64,000 nucleotides of DNA from Acidimicrobiia bacterium (GTDB lineage: Bacteria; Actinomycetota; Acidimicrobiia; Acidimicrobiales; VFJN01), in NCBI GenBank assembly GCA_009694375.1, contig SHVB01000002.1:1-64000 (forward strand), in the 5' to 3' direction. The translations under genes and the position numbers were made by a program. Shown here one piece after another: positions 1 to 9,582 of this stretch. The notes beneath the pieces are model-generated. The model searched no databases. It saw nothing but the letters and a program-made list of their open reading frames with translations, and had not been told where the DNA came from. Each line of letters begins with the position of its first letter. Within the stretch, counting starts at the first letter, position 1.

Positions 1-822
<822 letters not shown>

Positions 823-831
823 CCCCCGAGC

Positions 832-2445
832 CTAGTTTTCCGTGTGGATGAGACCCCACACGAGCGCATCGATCAGGGCCTGCCAGGAGGCTTCGATGAT
901 GTTGGCGGACACCCCAATGGTGGTCCACGCCCGATCCCCATCAGTGGAATCGATGAGCACCCGCACCACGGCATTGGTGTTGGCCACCCCATCGAGAATC
1001 CGCACGCGGTAGTCCGTGAGATGAATGTGGGCGAGTTGGGGATAGGCCCCTACCAGCACGGCCCGAAGGGCCTGATCCAAAGCGTTGACCGGCCCGTTCC
1101 CCTCGCCGACCTCGATGAGACGCTCCCCCTCGATCCACAGTTCGACGGTGGCTTCGGTATCGATAGTGGCCGCGGCACCGGCCTGCGCGGGCGCTCGGTG
1201 ATACGTGGTGGCCCGGTAGCCCTCCACGGTGAAGTAATTCTGGGTCCACCCCCCTGCCCGACGCATCAACAACTCAAGGCTGGCGTCGGCGGCCTCGAAC
1301 ACAAAGCCTTCCGCCTCCAGTCCTTTGAGGTGGTCCGACAAGGTTCCGGCGGCGGCCTCGGTCAGTTCAACCCCTAGTTCCTTGGCCTTCAGCACCATGC
1401 CGGCGCGCCCGCCGAGATCGCTCACCAGCACTCGGGTGCCGTTGCCGACGAGATCGGGGACGATGTGCTCGTAGGTAGCGCCGCCGGCCTTACCCACCGC
1501 CGACGTGTGCAGACCCCCCTTGTGAGCAAAGGCCGACATGCCCACGTAGGGATCGGCCGAATGAGGCGGCAGGTTCACGAGTTCGGCCACGTGGCGACTC
1601 ACGGTGGTGAGGCGCGCCAGTCGGCCCTCCGGAAGGCAGCGCACCCCGAGCTTGAGTTCGAGATTGGGAATGCAGGTCATCAGATTGGCGTTCCCGGTGC
1701 GTTCGCCGTACCCGTTGACCGTACCCTGCAGTTGGGTGGCTCCCCCGAGCACACCGGCGACCGAGTTCGCCACCGCGCAACCGGAGTCGTTCTGGGTATG
1801 GATACCGAGTTGCTGGCCCGACCCGAAGTAGGCGTGCACCTCAGCGGTGATCCGCTCAACCTCATGGGGCAAAGATCCCCCGTTGGTGTCGCACATCACG
1901 AGACAATCGGCGCCACTGATGGCCGCCGCCTCCAACACCGCCAGCGCGTATTCAGCATTGGCTTTGTAGCCGTCGAAGAAGTGCTCGGCATCGAAGAACA
2001 CCTGCAGCCCGGCGGCCTTGAGAAACTCCACGCTCTCCGCCACCATGGCTACGCCTTCGCTCAAGGTGGTGCCCAAGGCCTCGACGACGTGAAAATCCCA
2101 GCTCTTGCCCACGATGCACACCGCCGAGGTGCCCGCCGACACCAGCGCCTGCAGGGTGGGATCTACATCCACCTTGCCCGCCGGTCGGCGCGTGGAACCG
2201 AAGGCCACCAGCGTGGCCGTCTCCAAATGGAGTTCGGTGAGCGCCCGCCGGAAGAACTCCTCATCTTTGGGGTTGGCCTGCGGATAGCCACCCTCGATCC
2301 ACGCCACCCCCAGCCAGTCGAGTTGCTCAGCCAACTTCAGTTTGTCTTCAACGGTGAGAGAAATGCCCTCGAACTGGGCGCCGTCGCGCAGCGTCGTGTC
2401 GAAGATCTCAACCGACTCGGGAAGCCGGGGATCTGCTAGTGACAT
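832..2445 (-). CDS. cimA: (R)-citramalate synthase
   Basis: The 537-residue protein belongs to the DRE-TIM metallolyase family and matches CimA in length and layout. The catalytic start DTTLRDGAQFEG is at residues 16-27, followed by a TIM-barrel HMGL-like domain (HTQNDSGCAVANS is the conserved metal and substrate region) and a C-terminal LeuA-type regulatory domain. CimA condenses acetyl-CoA and pyruvate to citramalate, the first step of threonine-independent isoleucine synthesis, and the later steps use LeuCD and LeuB. Its start overlaps the end of ilvE by 10 bases, and leuB is upstream, so leuB-ilvE-cimA form one unit behind an attenuator whose leader peptide ends in two Ile codons. A second homocitrate-like role is less likely because a clear leuA is present elsewhere in the window. 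Confidence 0.9.
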   Translation of the reverse strand: MSLADPRLPESVEIFDTTLRDGAQFEGISLTVEDKLKLAEQLDWLGVAWIEGGYPQANPKDEEFFRRALTELHLETATLVAFGSTRRPAGKVDVDPTLQALVSAGTSAVCIVGKSWDFHVVEALGTTLSEGVAMVAESVEFLKAAGLQVFFDAEHFFDGYKANAEYALAVLEAAAISGADCLVMCDTNGGSLPHEVERITAEVHAYFGSGQQLGIHTQNDSGCAVANSVAGVLGGATQLQGTVNGYGERTGNANLMTCIPNLELKLGVRCLPEGRLARLTTVSRHVAELVNLPPHSADPYVGMSAFAHKGGLHTSAVGKAGGATYEHIVPDLVGNGTRVLVSDLGGRAGMVLKAKELGVELTEAAAGTLSDHLKGLEAEGFVFEAADASLELLMRRAGGWTQNYFTVEGYRATTYHRAPAQAGAAATIDTEATVELWIEGERLIEVGEGNGPVNALDQALRAVLVGAYPQLAHIHLTDYRVRILDGVANTNAVVRVLIDSTDGDRAWTTIGVSANIIEASWQALIDALVWGLIHTEN

Positions 2446-3353
2446 AGCTCGACCCAGTGTCGGAACTCCGCCACTTGACCCCGCACAACCTTGCCGTATT
2501 CCTCCCCAATGGCCATGGTGACCGATCCGGGGAAGGGAATCGGGCGGTCGTCGACCGAACTCACCGACGAAACCTCCGCCGCCGTACCCACCACGAACAT
2601 CTCATCAGCAACATAAAGATCGCTCCGCGTCAGCTCACCGAACACCATGTCGATGTCCATCGAGCGCGCCATCGCCATGACCGTGTGCTGGGTGATGCCC
2701 TCCAAGGCACCCGACGACAGCGGTGGGGTGATCACCCGCCCCCCGCGTGACACAAAGATGTTTTCACCCGTGCACTCCGAAACGAGGCCCTGCTGGTTGA
2801 GCATGACCGCTTCGTCGTACCCCGCGTTGAGCGCCTCGACCTTGGCCAAGCTGGAGTTGACGTAGTTGCCGGTGGTTTTGGCCGCCGGCGGCATGGTGTT
2901 GTGGTCGTGGCGCATCCAACTGCTGACCTTCAACCGCACGCCATGGGTGAGGGCGTCGTCGCCGAGGTAGGCGCCCCACGGCCAGCAGGCGATGGCCACA
3001 TCAACCGAGCACGGGATCGTGTTGAGGCCCATCTCGCCGAAGCCGTAATAGGCGATCGGTCGGATGTAGCAAGCCGGCAGGCCCGAAGCCACCACGGTTT
3101 CCTTGGTCGCCTGCACGAGTTCGGCCACCGAATACGGAATCGTCATCCCCAAGATGGCGGCGGAGCGAAACAGCCGTTCGATGTGATCGCTCAGTCGGAA
3201 CACCCCAGGACCGTCAGCGGTCTCATAGGCGCGGATGCCCTCGAATACGCCAGTCCCGTAGTGGAGCGTGTGGGTGAGCACGTGGACGTTGGCATCGGCC
3301 CAGGGGACCTGTTCGCCATTCATCCAGATCGTGGGGGTGGGGGTAATGGGCAT
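2436..3353 (-). CDS. ilvE: Branched-chain-amino-acid aminotransferase
   Basis: This is a fold-type IV PLP aminotransferase of 305 residues, the usual IlvE length. It transfers the amino group from glutamate to the 2-oxo acids of Leu, Ile and Val as the final synthetic step. Visible signatures are HYGTGVFEGIRAY near residues 31-43, the PLP lysine in AAKTTGNYVN (about residue 159) and GLVSECTGENIFV. It lies 11 bases after leuB and overlaps cimA. TAGGAAACC just upstream gives a weak Shine-Dalgarno sequence. Its place in a leuB-cimA operon fits isoleucine and leucine synthesis. A D-amino-acid aminotransferase is the main alternative in this fold but is disfavoured by context. Confidence 0.92.
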   Translation of the reverse strand: MPITPTPTIWMNGEQVPWADANVHVLTHTLHYGTGVFEGIRAYETADGPGVFRLSDHIERLFRSAAILGMTIPYSVAELVQATKETVVASGLPACYIRPIAYYGFGEMGLNTIPCSVDVAIACWPWGAYLGDDALTHGVRLKVSSWMRHDHNTMPPAAKTTGNYVNSSLAKVEALNAGYDEAVMLNQQGLVSECTGENIFVSRGGRVITPPLSSGALEGITQHTVMAMARSMDIDMVFGELTRSDLYVADEMFVVGTAAEVSSVSSVDDRPIPFPGSVTMAIGEEYGKVVRGQVAEFRHWVELCH

Positions 3354-3364
3354 AGTGAGGTTTC

Positions 3365-4354
3365 CTAGCGGGATGAGAGACGGGCGGCTACAAGATCGCC
3401 TACCTCGCTGGTGGAACCGGTGATGGTGGCGGTATCCGCACAGGCCAAGCGCACCTGATCGGCGGCGGCACCCTCACCGAGATGGTCGAGCATCAAGGCG
3501 GCGGAGAGGATCGCCGCCACCGGATTGGCCTCATTCCGGCCAGCGATATCGGGTGCCGAGCCGTGCACCGGCTCAAACATCGATGGACCGGTGCGGGCCG
3601 GGTTGAGGTTGCCGGAACTGGCAAAACCGATGCCCCCCGATACCGCACCCCCGAGATCGGTGAGAATGTCACCGAACAAATTGTCGGTCACGACCACGTC
3701 GTACTGTTCCGGACTCTGCACGAAATAGATGCAGGCGGCGTCGACATGGTGGTAGTTCGTACTGACGCCGGGATACTCGGCGGCCACCTCCGCAAACGTG
3801 CGGTCCCAAAGATCGCCCGCGAAGGTGAGAACGTTGGTTTTGTGCACCAGCGTCAGGTGGCGCCGCGGCCGACTGTCAGCCAGCGCGAAGGCGTAGCGAA
3901 CGCAACGCTCTACGCCGTGGCGGGTGTTTACCGAGCCCTGGGTGGCCACTTCGTGCACCGTGCCCTTCCGCAACACCCCGCCCTCGCCCACGTAGGGGCC
4001 TTCCGTGTTTTCCCGGATCACGATCATGTCCACGTTGTTGGGCGGGTACAGGAACGGGCGCTGGTTGATGTAGAGATCCAACTCAAACCGCATTTTCAGC
4101 AGGAGGCCTCGTTCGATCACCCCCGGGGGAACGCCAGGGGTGCCCACGGCGCCGAGCAGGAGGGCATCGAGGCCACGCCACTCCTCGAGGATCTCGTCGG
4201 GGAGGATGGTGCCATCGCGCAGGTAGCGGGCCCCGCCGAGGTCGTACTCCACCGTGTCGAGGTGCACTCCGGCGGCGCGCACAACCTTGAGCGCTTCCGC
4301 GATGACTTCGGGGCCAATCCCGTCGCCGCCGATGATCCCCACCTGGTGACCCAC
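3365..4354 (-). CDS. leuB: 3-isopropylmalate dehydrogenase
   Basis: LeuB oxidises and decarboxylates 3-isopropylmalate using NAD. In organisms with CimA the same enzyme also handles 3-methylmalate on the isoleucine route. [12 protein letters not shown] near the N-terminus, [12 protein letters not shown] and the metal-binding segment [15 protein letters not shown] are diagnostic of the isocitrate/isopropylmalate dehydrogenase family. I chose GTG at 4354 (329 residues) because AAGGAG lies 5 bases upstream; the longer open frame to 4393 would start inside the attenuator terminator. The gene is preceded by a leader peptide, a hairpin and a terminator at 4378-4470, so it is the first gene of an attenuated operon with ilvE and cimA. 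Confidence 0.93.
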   Translation of the reverse strand: MGHQVGIIGGDGIGPEVIAEALKVVRAAGVHLDTVEYDLGGARYLRDGTILPDEILEEWRGLDALLLGAVGTPGVPPGVIERGLLLKMRFELDLYINQRPFLYPPNNVDMIVIRENTEGPYVGEGGVLRKGTVHEVATQGSVNTRHGVERCVRYAFALADSRPRRHLTLVHKTNVLTFAGDLWDRTFAEVAAEYPGVSTNYHHVDAACIYFVQSPEQYDVVVTDNLFGDILTDLGGAVSGGIGFASSGNLNPARTGPSMFEPVHGSAPDIAGRNEANPVAAILSAALMLDHLGEGAAADQVRLACADTATITGSTSEVGDLVAARLSSR

Positions 4355-4377
4355 TTCATCTCCTTGGGTTGGAACGG

Positions 4378-4404
4378 AAAAACCGCCCACCAAGGCGGAC
4401 GGTT
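4378..4404 (-). terminator. Attenuator terminator upstream of leuB
   Basis: On the minus strand the arms AACCGTCCGC and GTGGGCGGTT form a 10-bp stem with two G-U pairs and a 4-base loop, followed by TTT and further T. It ends 24 bases before the leuB start, so it can act only as a conditional terminator. The same arrangement precedes leuA and ilvB. Confidence 0.8.
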
Positions 4405-4408
4405 GGAG

Positions 4409-4433
4409 AGCGCACGTCTATTCGACGCGCGCT
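4409..4433 (-). promoter_or_regulatory. Leader hairpin overlapping the leader stop codon (leuB)
   Basis: The arms AGCGCGCGTC and GACGTGCGCT (one G-U pair) close a 5-base loop. The 5' arm begins inside the TAG stop codon of the leader peptide, and the 3' arm ends 4 bases before the terminator stem. A terminating ribosome would melt this hairpin, so it is likely part of the attenuation switch. Confidence 0.7.
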
Positions 4434-4470
4434 AGATGATGCTGAATACAGCCTGAAAATGCTTACTCAC
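4432..4470 (-). CDS. Leader peptide of the leuB-ilvE-cimA operon
   Basis: The frame GTG to TAG encodes MSKHFQAVFSII, with Val and two consecutive Ile codons (ATC ATC) directly before the stop. It has the same length as the leuA leader (12 residues). The start lies 7 bases after a -10-like GAGACT, so the mRNA may be leaderless. An in-frame upstream GTG could extend it to a longer form that also contains a Leu-Leu pair, but that start would lie upstream of the proposed transcription start. Isoleucine codons fit an operon that contains cimA. The peptide is predicted to sense charged tRNA-Ile and possibly tRNA-Val. I infer this by analogy with known ilv/leu attenuators. Confidence 0.65.
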   Translation of the reverse strand: MSKHFQAVFSII

Positions 4471-4477
4471 ACCCAAG

Positions 4478-4507
4478 AGTCTCGCCTGCAACACGCGTCT
4501 TAGTCAA
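4478..4507 (-). promoter_or_regulatory. Promoter of the leuB leader
   Basis: TTGACT (4502-4507) is separated by 18 bases from GAGACT (4478-4483), and the GTG of the leader peptide follows 7 bases later. The spacing matches the leuA leader promoter, which supports both. Confidence 0.55.
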
Positions 4508-4549
4508 CTAGGTTGCCGCCGTCCGACCACGATTCTGGGAGCACCGAAT

Positions 4550-6088
4550 ATGCAGACGCCATTGACCATCGGGGGGCACCTCCAGAGGGCCAGTGTCGTT
4601 TACGGGGACCGAATCGGGATCATCGATGAGCCGGATGCGCCCGGCGGGGGCTTGGGAAGGGTCACCTATCGACGCATGCAGGAACTGGCTCGGGCCCAGG
4701 CCGCCAACCTCGACGAACGTGGCATCGGAAGCGGCGAGCGAGTGGCCGTGCTGTCCCAGAACAGTGGTCGACTCCTCACCTCATTCTTCGGTGTGAGCGG
4801 GTACGGACGGGTTTTGGTACCCATCAATTTCCGCCTGTCGTCGGAGGAAATCGGGTACATCCTGGAGCACTCGGGGGCCCAGATGCTCCTCGTCGATGCC
4901 GAACTGGCGGAGACGGTTGCTCACCTCAACGTGAAGCAACGCGTGGTGATGGGCACAGCCAGCGACTGCGAGGTCTACCTCGAGGGTCGCGCGCCCGCCC
5001 GGTGGGAGGACGAGGACGAAAACGCCACCGCCACCATCAACTACACCAGCGGCACCACCGCCCGCCCCAAGGGCGTGGAGATGACCCATCGCAACCTCTG
5101 GACCAACGCCGCTGTCTTCGGGTGGCACACCGGCTTGTCCGATCGCGACACCTACCTGCACACGCTGCCCATGTTCCACTGCAACGGATGGGGCATGCCC
5201 TACGCCTTGGCCGCGATGGGAGTACCCCAGGTCGTGCTGCGCAAGGTCGATGGCGCCGACATTCTTCGGCGCGTCGACGAACAGGGCGTCACCTTCATGT
5301 GTGGCGCGCCAGCGGTAGTGACCATGGTGCTGGAGGCGGCCGCTGCCTGGGACGGCCCCATTCCGGGGCACGGCACCGTTCGTGTCGTGGTGGCTGGCGC
5401 TCCTCCCCCCACCCGCACGATCGAGCGGGTCGAAACCGAACTCGGCTGGGAAATGATCCAGATCTACGGCCTGACCGAGACCGCCCCCCTCCTCACCATC
5501 AATCGCTGCAGGCCTGAATGGGATGGTCTCACGTCCGGCGAGCGGGCCGTCAAACTCTCCCGGGCCGGGGTGGCGGCGGTGGGTATCGACCTGCGTACCG
5601 ACGAGCACGGTGAGATTTTGGCGCGGGGTAATCACATCCTCAAGAGTTACTGGGAGCAGCCCGACACCACCGCCGAGGCCCTCGCCGGCGGATGGTTCCA
5701 CACCGGCGATGGGGGCACCATCGACGACGGCGGGTATCTCACGATCAGCGACCGCAAGAAAGACGTGATCATCACCGGCGGCGAGAACGTGAGCTCCATC
5801 GAGGTGGAAAATGCCCTCTTCTCCCACCCGGCGGTCAGCGAGGTCTGTGTCCTCGGCGTGCCCGACGAAAAGTGGGGTGAGACCATCAAGGCGCTCGTCG
5901 TGCTCGCCCCCGGCCAAACCGCCAGCGAGGACGACCTCCGGGCGTGGTGCAAGGAACGGCTGGCGGGTTTCAAGTGCCCCACCACCGTCGAGTTCCGCGA
6001 CGAACTCGCCCGCACCGCCACCGGGAAGCTCCAGAAATTCAAGCTCCGCGCCCCGTACTGGGAGGGTCGGGACCGCCAGGTCAACTAA
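4550..6088 (+). CDS. Acyl-CoA synthetase (AMP-forming), 512 aa
   Basis: The protein is an ANL-superfamily ligase that activates a carboxylic acid through an acyl-adenylate and transfers it to CoA. Motifs in order are the phosphate loop YTSGTTARPKGVEMTH, YGLTETAPL, GWFHTGD, the hinge SDRKKDVIITGGEN and the C-terminal catalytic lysine in TATGKLQKFKL. Length is typical for medium-chain or aromatic acyl-CoA ligases, but the substrate cannot be read from sequence. GGGAG 8 bases before ATG sets the start. It is divergent from the leuB operon, and greA follows 21 bases later on the same strand. Nothing local ties it to a specific pathway. Confidence 0.88.
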   Translation: MQTPLTIGGHLQRASVVYGDRIGIIDEPDAPGGGLGRVTYRRMQELARAQAANLDERGIGSGERVAVLSQNSGRLLTSFFGVSGYGRVLVPINFRLSSEEIGYILEHSGAQMLLVDAELAETVAHLNVKQRVVMGTASDCEVYLEGRAPARWEDEDENATATINYTSGTTARPKGVEMTHRNLWTNAAVFGWHTGLSDRDTYLHTLPMFHCNGWGMPYALAAMGVPQVVLRKVDGADILRRVDEQGVTFMCGAPAVVTMVLEAAAAWDGPIPGHGTVRVVVAGAPPPTRTIERVETELGWEMIQIYGLTETAPLLTINRCRPEWDGLTSGERAVKLSRAGVAAVGIDLRTDEHGEILARGNHILKSYWEQPDTTAEALAGGWFHTGDGGTIDDGGYLTISDRKKDVIITGGENVSSIEVENALFSHPAVSEVCVLGVPDEKWGETIKALVVLAPGQTASEDDLRAWCKERLAGFKCPTTVEFRDELARTATGKLQKFKLRAPYWEGRDRQVN

Positions 6089-6109
6089 CCCAACTACGCT
6101 GAGAGGGTT

Positions 6110-6577
6110 ATGCCGCCCACGCACTATCTCTCCCAACCCGCCTTCGACCGGCTCAAGGCCGAGCACGACGAACTCACCACGGTCGGGCGAGTGAGCATCG
6201 CCCGCAAGATTGAAACGGCGCGCGAGTTGGGCGACTTGAAAGAAAACGGCGATTACCACGCCGCCAAAGACTTCCAGGGCCAGATGGAGGCCCGGATCCG
6301 CCAACTGGCCTCCATGATTGAGCATTGCGAGATTGTGAAAGGCACCGACGGCTCCGCCGTCGAGCCCGGATCCGTGGTGGAACTCCGCTACGAAGGCGAC
6401 GACACCACGGAGCATTACTTCTTCGGATCGGTCGAAGAACGGGGCATGGACCACGAAATCATCAGTCCACAGTCGCCGCTTGGCAAAGCCCTCATCGGCA
6501 GAACGCCCGGCGACGAGGTGAGTTTCGAAAGCCCCACCGGCGCCACCTTGACCGTCGAAGTCGTCACGATTCAGTAG
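6110..6577 (+). CDS. greA: Transcription elongation factor GreA
   Basis: GreA inserts into the secondary channel of RNA polymerase and stimulates cleavage of backtracked transcripts. The 155-residue length is normal. The N-terminal coiled coil carries the conserved acidic tip ARELGDLKENGDYHAAKD, and the C-terminal FKBP-like domain ends with SPLGKALIGRTPGDEV and a short beta strand. TACGCT (6095-6100) lies 9 bases before ATG, so a promoter within the ligase-greA gap is possible in addition to read-through. Confidence 0.95.
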   Translation: MPPTHYLSQPAFDRLKAEHDELTTVGRVSIARKIETARELGDLKENGDYHAAKDFQGQMEARIRQLASMIEHCEIVKGTDGSAVEPGSVVELRYEGDDTTEHYFFGSVEERGMDHEIISPQSPLGKALIGRTPGDEVSFESPTGATLTVEVVTIQ

Positions 6578-6851
6578 GCGCGGTGGATACATCTTAGGGT
6601 GGGCGACCAGTGAGACCGGGCCGAAACATGGCCCGGAGGTTGCCGTCTCTCGGCCTTGGACGTTACGGCGGGGGTGGTAGTTGGCGAGGACCGCAAGGCG
6701 TCGAGACGAAGCCTGAGTCGGTGGGCGGTTCGACAGTGATCTGGTCGATGGACCTCGCCATGGGCCTCCCCGGTGGCAACGCTCGTGACTGCCCAGGAGC
6801 CGTCTGCCCGTCCCCGGAGCGCCGCCCGCACGGTCACCTTTTGCCCCTCAG
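6578..6851. other. Gap between convergent greA and the IclR gene
   Basis: No convincing gene is seen in these 274 bases. A 7-bp perfect inverted repeat (CCGGGCC / GGCCCGG with a 7-base loop, 6616-6636) may be a bidirectional terminator, but it lacks a T tract. A minus-strand open frame starting just inside the end of the regulator looks protein-like for about 35 codons and then degrades, so it could be a decayed small gene. Confidence 0.4.
6616..6636. terminator. Inverted repeat between convergent genes
   Basis: CCGGGCC and GGCCCGG form a perfect 7-bp stem with loop GAAACAT. The position between the 3' ends of greA and the IclR gene fits a terminator, but there is no U-rich tail on either strand. 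Confidence 0.35.
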
Positions 6852-7520
6852 TCAGAGCCAAACCGTTGGCCCGTTCGACGCAGCGTGTGTGGCCCGTTCG
6901 ATGCGATCGGCGGCGGCAGCTACCTCGGCCCCGTACCGCTCGCCCGGCGTATGGCTGAGGCGCTCGATCGGGCCACTCAGCGACACCGCCGCTACCACCT
7001 CACCGTGGGAATCCTGCACCGGCGCCGACACGCTGGCCACCCCTTGTTCACGCTCACCCACGCTCGCCACCCACACCCCCGGGGCACCAGCGAGCACGTG
7101 ACCCGCGCTCCCCAGATCCATCGGCAGGCGGGCGCCCACGGGCACGATCGTGCGCAATTCACGAGAAGACTCGATCGACTCGACGCACACGCGCACATCA
7201 CCGTCGCGCACGAAGAGTTGCACGCTTTCCCCCGTCTGCTCGTGTAGCCAGGCCAACGCGGGCCTGGCGGCGGCCCATACCGGCACCCCCTTGGCGGCCT
7301 CGTGGCCAAGCCCGATCAAGCGCAGACCGAGGCAGAAGCGACCGGCATGATCCCGGCGCAACAGCCCGTGGTGCTCCAACGCCACCGCCAGACGATGGGC
7401 CGTAGGCCGACTCAGGCCGGTGGCCGCCACCAACTCGGCCAACGAGCGCGGTTCGACCTCCACCGCCGCCAACAGGCCAATGGCCTTGTCCAAGACGCCC
7501 ACACCGCTTACACTGTTCAC
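6852..7520 (-). CDS. ndgR: IclR-family regulator of leucine synthesis, NdgR/LtbR type
   Basis: The 222-residue protein has an N-terminal winged helix (SGVGVLDKAIGLLAAVE, then LVAATGLSRPTAHRLAVALEHHGLL) and an IclR effector domain (VGERE..GVASVSAPV, VVAAVSLSGPIERLSHTPGE). These phrases closely match NdgR of Streptomyces and LtbR of Corynebacterium, which bind next to leuCD and are known regulators of leucine and other amino acid genes. Here it is also divergent from leuC across only 49 bases. The start is GTG at 7520, with TAATCT (7527-7532) 6 bases upstream. It very likely controls leuCD and itself from the AT-rich intergenic region. The effector is not visible in the sequence. Confidence 0.88.
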   Translation of the reverse strand: MNSVSGVGVLDKAIGLLAAVEVEPRSLAELVAATGLSRPTAHRLAVALEHHGLLRRDHAGRFCLGLRLIGLGHEAAKGVPVWAAARPALAWLHEQTGESVQLFVRDGDVRVCVESIESSRELRTIVPVGARLPMDLGSAGHVLAGAPGVWVASVGEREQGVASVSAPVQDSHGEVVAAVSLSGPIERLSHTPGERYGAEVAAAADRIERATHAASNGPTVWL

Positions 7521-7557
7521 AACATAAGATTATTATCTCATTATATAAGACAGTCAA
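7508..7557. promoter_or_regulatory. Divergent ndgR/leuC promoter and operator region
   Basis: This stretch is strikingly AT-rich for the window. For leuC, TTACAC (7508-7513) is 17 bases from TATTAT (7531-7536). For ndgR, TTGACT (minus strand, 7552-7557) precedes AATAAT or TAATCT near 7527-7534. AGAT-TATT-ATCT (7527-7538) is an inverted repeat lying over both -10 regions and is the best operator candidate for the IclR protein. Confidence 0.6.
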
Positions 7558-7569
7558 GAGGACATGGGC

Positions 7570-8970
7570 ATGGCCAAGACGCTCTCGGAAAAGGTGTGGG
7601 ACCGCCACGTGGTGCGCAGTGCGCCCGGCGAGCCGGACCTGCTCTACATCGATCTTCACTTGGTGCACGAGGTGACCAGCCCCCAGGCCTTCGACGGGAT
7701 CCGTCTGGCGGGCCGCTCGGTGCGTCGCCCCGACCTCACGGTGGCTACCGCCGACCACAACGTGCCCACCCAGGACATCGATCAGCCCATCGCCGATCCG
7801 ATCTCCGCCCGGCAACTCGAAGTACTCGCCTCCAACACCGCCGAGTTCGGGATCACCCACTACGGCATCGGCGATCCGAACCAGGGCATCGTGCATGTCA
7901 TCGGTCCCGAGCAAGGGCGCACCCTGCCCGGCATGACCATCGTCTGTGGTGACAGCCACACCTCAACCCATGGTGCCTTTGGAGCGTTGGCGTTTGGTAT
8001 CGGCACCAGCGAGGTGGAGCATGTATTGGCCACCCAAACCCTCCCCCAGGTACGTCCCGGCACCATGGCGGTCACCGTGACCGGCACGCTGCCCTCCGGG
8101 GCCACCGCCAAAGACGTGATCCTCGCCATCATTGGCCGCATCGGAACCGGCGGCGGGATCGGCTCGATCATCGAGTACCGGGGCGACACCATCGAGCGCC
8201 TCTCGATGGAGGGACGCATGACGATCTGCAACATGTCCATCGAAGCCGGCGCCAAGGCCGGCCTCATCGCCCCCGACGACATCACCTTCGAGTACCTCAA
8301 GGGCCGCACCCACGCCCCGGCGGGCGAGGCCTGGGAGCAAGCATTGGCCGACTGGCGTTCCCTGCCCACCGATCCCGGTGCCACCTTCGACAAGGAAGTC
8401 CACATCGACGCCGCCACCATCACCCCGCATGTTTCCTGGGGCACCAACCCCGCCCAGGTAGTGCCCCTCACCGGCACCATCCCCTCGCCATCCGACATCG
8501 CCGATCCCCACGAGCGCGACAGCGCCGTCCGGGCGCTGGAGTACATGGGGCTCACCGCCGGTACCCCGGTGCGAGAGATCCCCGTCGACACCGTGTTCAT
8601 TGGGAGTTGCACCAACTCCCGCATTGAGGATCTCCGCGCCGCGGCCGCGGTGGCGGAGGGCCGCCAGGTGAAAGCGGGGCTGCGCACGCTGGTGGTTCCC
8701 GGCAGTTTTGCCGTGAAACTCCAGGCGGAAGCCGAGGGGCTCGACGTGGTCTTCACCACCGCCGGGTTCGATTGGCGAGAACCAGGCTGCTCGATGTGTT
8801 TGGCGATGAATCCCGACAAACTCGCCGTGGGTGAGCGATCCGCGTCCACGAGTAACCGCAACTTCGAAGGCCGCCAGGGACGGGGTGGACGCACCCACCT
8901 CGTCTCCCCGGCGGTCGCCGCCGCCACTGCCATCGCTGGCCACTTTGCCCTACCGGAGGATCTCGTCTGA
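7570..8970 (+). CDS. leuC: 3-isopropylmalate dehydratase large subunit
   Basis: LeuC with LeuD isomerises 2-isopropylmalate to 3-isopropylmalate and, with CimA present, probably also citramalate to 3-methylmalate. It is an aconitase-family [4Fe-4S] enzyme: cluster cysteines are in GSCTNSR and [29 protein letters not shown] and [20 protein letters not shown] are family hallmarks. I prefer ATG at 7570 over 7564 because AGAGG is 8 bases before it and homologues start with a sequence like [10 protein letters not shown]; this gives 466 residues. It is transcribed away from the IclR regulator and overlaps leuD by one base (TGATG). Confidence 0.95.
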   Translation: MAKTLSEKVWDRHVVRSAPGEPDLLYIDLHLVHEVTSPQAFDGIRLAGRSVRRPDLTVATADHNVPTQDIDQPIADPISARQLEVLASNTAEFGITHYGIGDPNQGIVHVIGPEQGRTLPGMTIVCGDSHTSTHGAFGALAFGIGTSEVEHVLATQTLPQVRPGTMAVTVTGTLPSGATAKDVILAIIGRIGTGGGIGSIIEYRGDTIERLSMEGRMTICNMSIEAGAKAGLIAPDDITFEYLKGRTHAPAGEAWEQALADWRSLPTDPGATFDKEVHIDAATITPHVSWGTNPAQVVPLTGTIPSPSDIADPHERDSAVRALEYMGLTAGTPVREIPVDTVFIGSCTNSRIEDLRAAAAVAEGRQVKAGLRTLVVPGSFAVKLQAEAEGLDVVFTTAGFDWREPGCSMCLAMNPDKLAVGERSASTSNRNFEGRQGRGGRTHLVSPAVAAATAIAGHFALPEDLV

Positions 8971-9560
8971 TGGATGCCGTACAGATCGTGCAAGGCACTG
9001 CCCTCCCGCTCGACCGCTCGGATGTGGACACCGACCAGATCATCCCGGCCGAGTGGCTCAAGCGCGTTGAACGCACGGGATTCGGCCCGGGTCTGTTCTC
9101 GTCGTGGCGCGACGACCGCACTTTCGTCCTGAACGACGAACGTTTCGCAGGGGCCAACGTCCTCGTAGCCGGGCCCAACTTCGGCACGGGCTCCAGCCGG
9201 GAACACGCCGTATGGGCGATCATGGACTACGGCTTTGCGGCCGTGGTCAGCCCCCGCTTCGCCGACATCTTCCGCAACAACTGCACGAAGAACGGCCTTG
9301 TGCCGGTGATGGTCTCCGCCGAGGTGGGCAAAACGCTCCTCGCCGCCGTGGAGGCGGACCCCACCTTGGAGTTCGTGGTGGACGTCGACCGCCGCACGCT
9401 CTGCGTACCCGCCCTCGGCCTCGAGGTGGACTTCCCCCTCGACGACAGCGTGCGCGAACGGTTCCTCCAGGGCCTCGACGACATTGGCATCACCCTGCGC
9501 ACGGAAGGCGCCATCACCAGCTTCGAGGCCAGCCGCCCCGCCTGGCTCCCCACCGCCTAG
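8970..9560 (+). CDS. leuD: 3-isopropylmalate dehydratase small subunit
   Basis: LeuD supplies the swivelling aconitase domain that completes the LeuCD active site. The sequence has DTDQIIPAEWLKR near the N-terminus, GPNFGTGSSREHA and SPRFADIFRNN, all typical. The length of 196 residues matches the family. It is translationally coupled to leuC through a one-base overlap. Confidence 0.95.
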   Translation: MDAVQIVQGTALPLDRSDVDTDQIIPAEWLKRVERTGFGPGLFSSWRDDRTFVLNDERFAGANVLVAGPNFGTGSSREHAVWAIMDYGFAAVVSPRFADIFRNNCTKNGLVPVMVSAEVGKTLLAAVEADPTLEFVVDVDRRTLCVPALGLEVDFPLDDSVRERFLQGLDDIGITLRTEGAITSFEASRPAWLPTA

Positions 9561-9582
9561 CCAGCCGGGGGGCGGGTTCGGG

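Noticed and set aside
4391-4393. TTG at 4393 as the leuB start
   Set aside because: It would place translation start inside the attenuator terminator; GTG at 4354 has a well-spaced AAGGAG.
4781-6592. 603-codon minus-strand open frame
   Set aside because: It is antisense to the acyl-CoA ligase and greA, both unambiguous; translation shows repetitive Gly/Val/His composition.
6571-6861. Minus-strand frame beginning MALTEGQKVTVRAALRG just inside the IclR gene end
   Set aside because: The first 35 codons look plausible with a GAGGGG ribosome site before an internal GTG, but the rest loses codon bias and there is no family match. It could be a decayed gene, so it is mentioned only in the gap entry.
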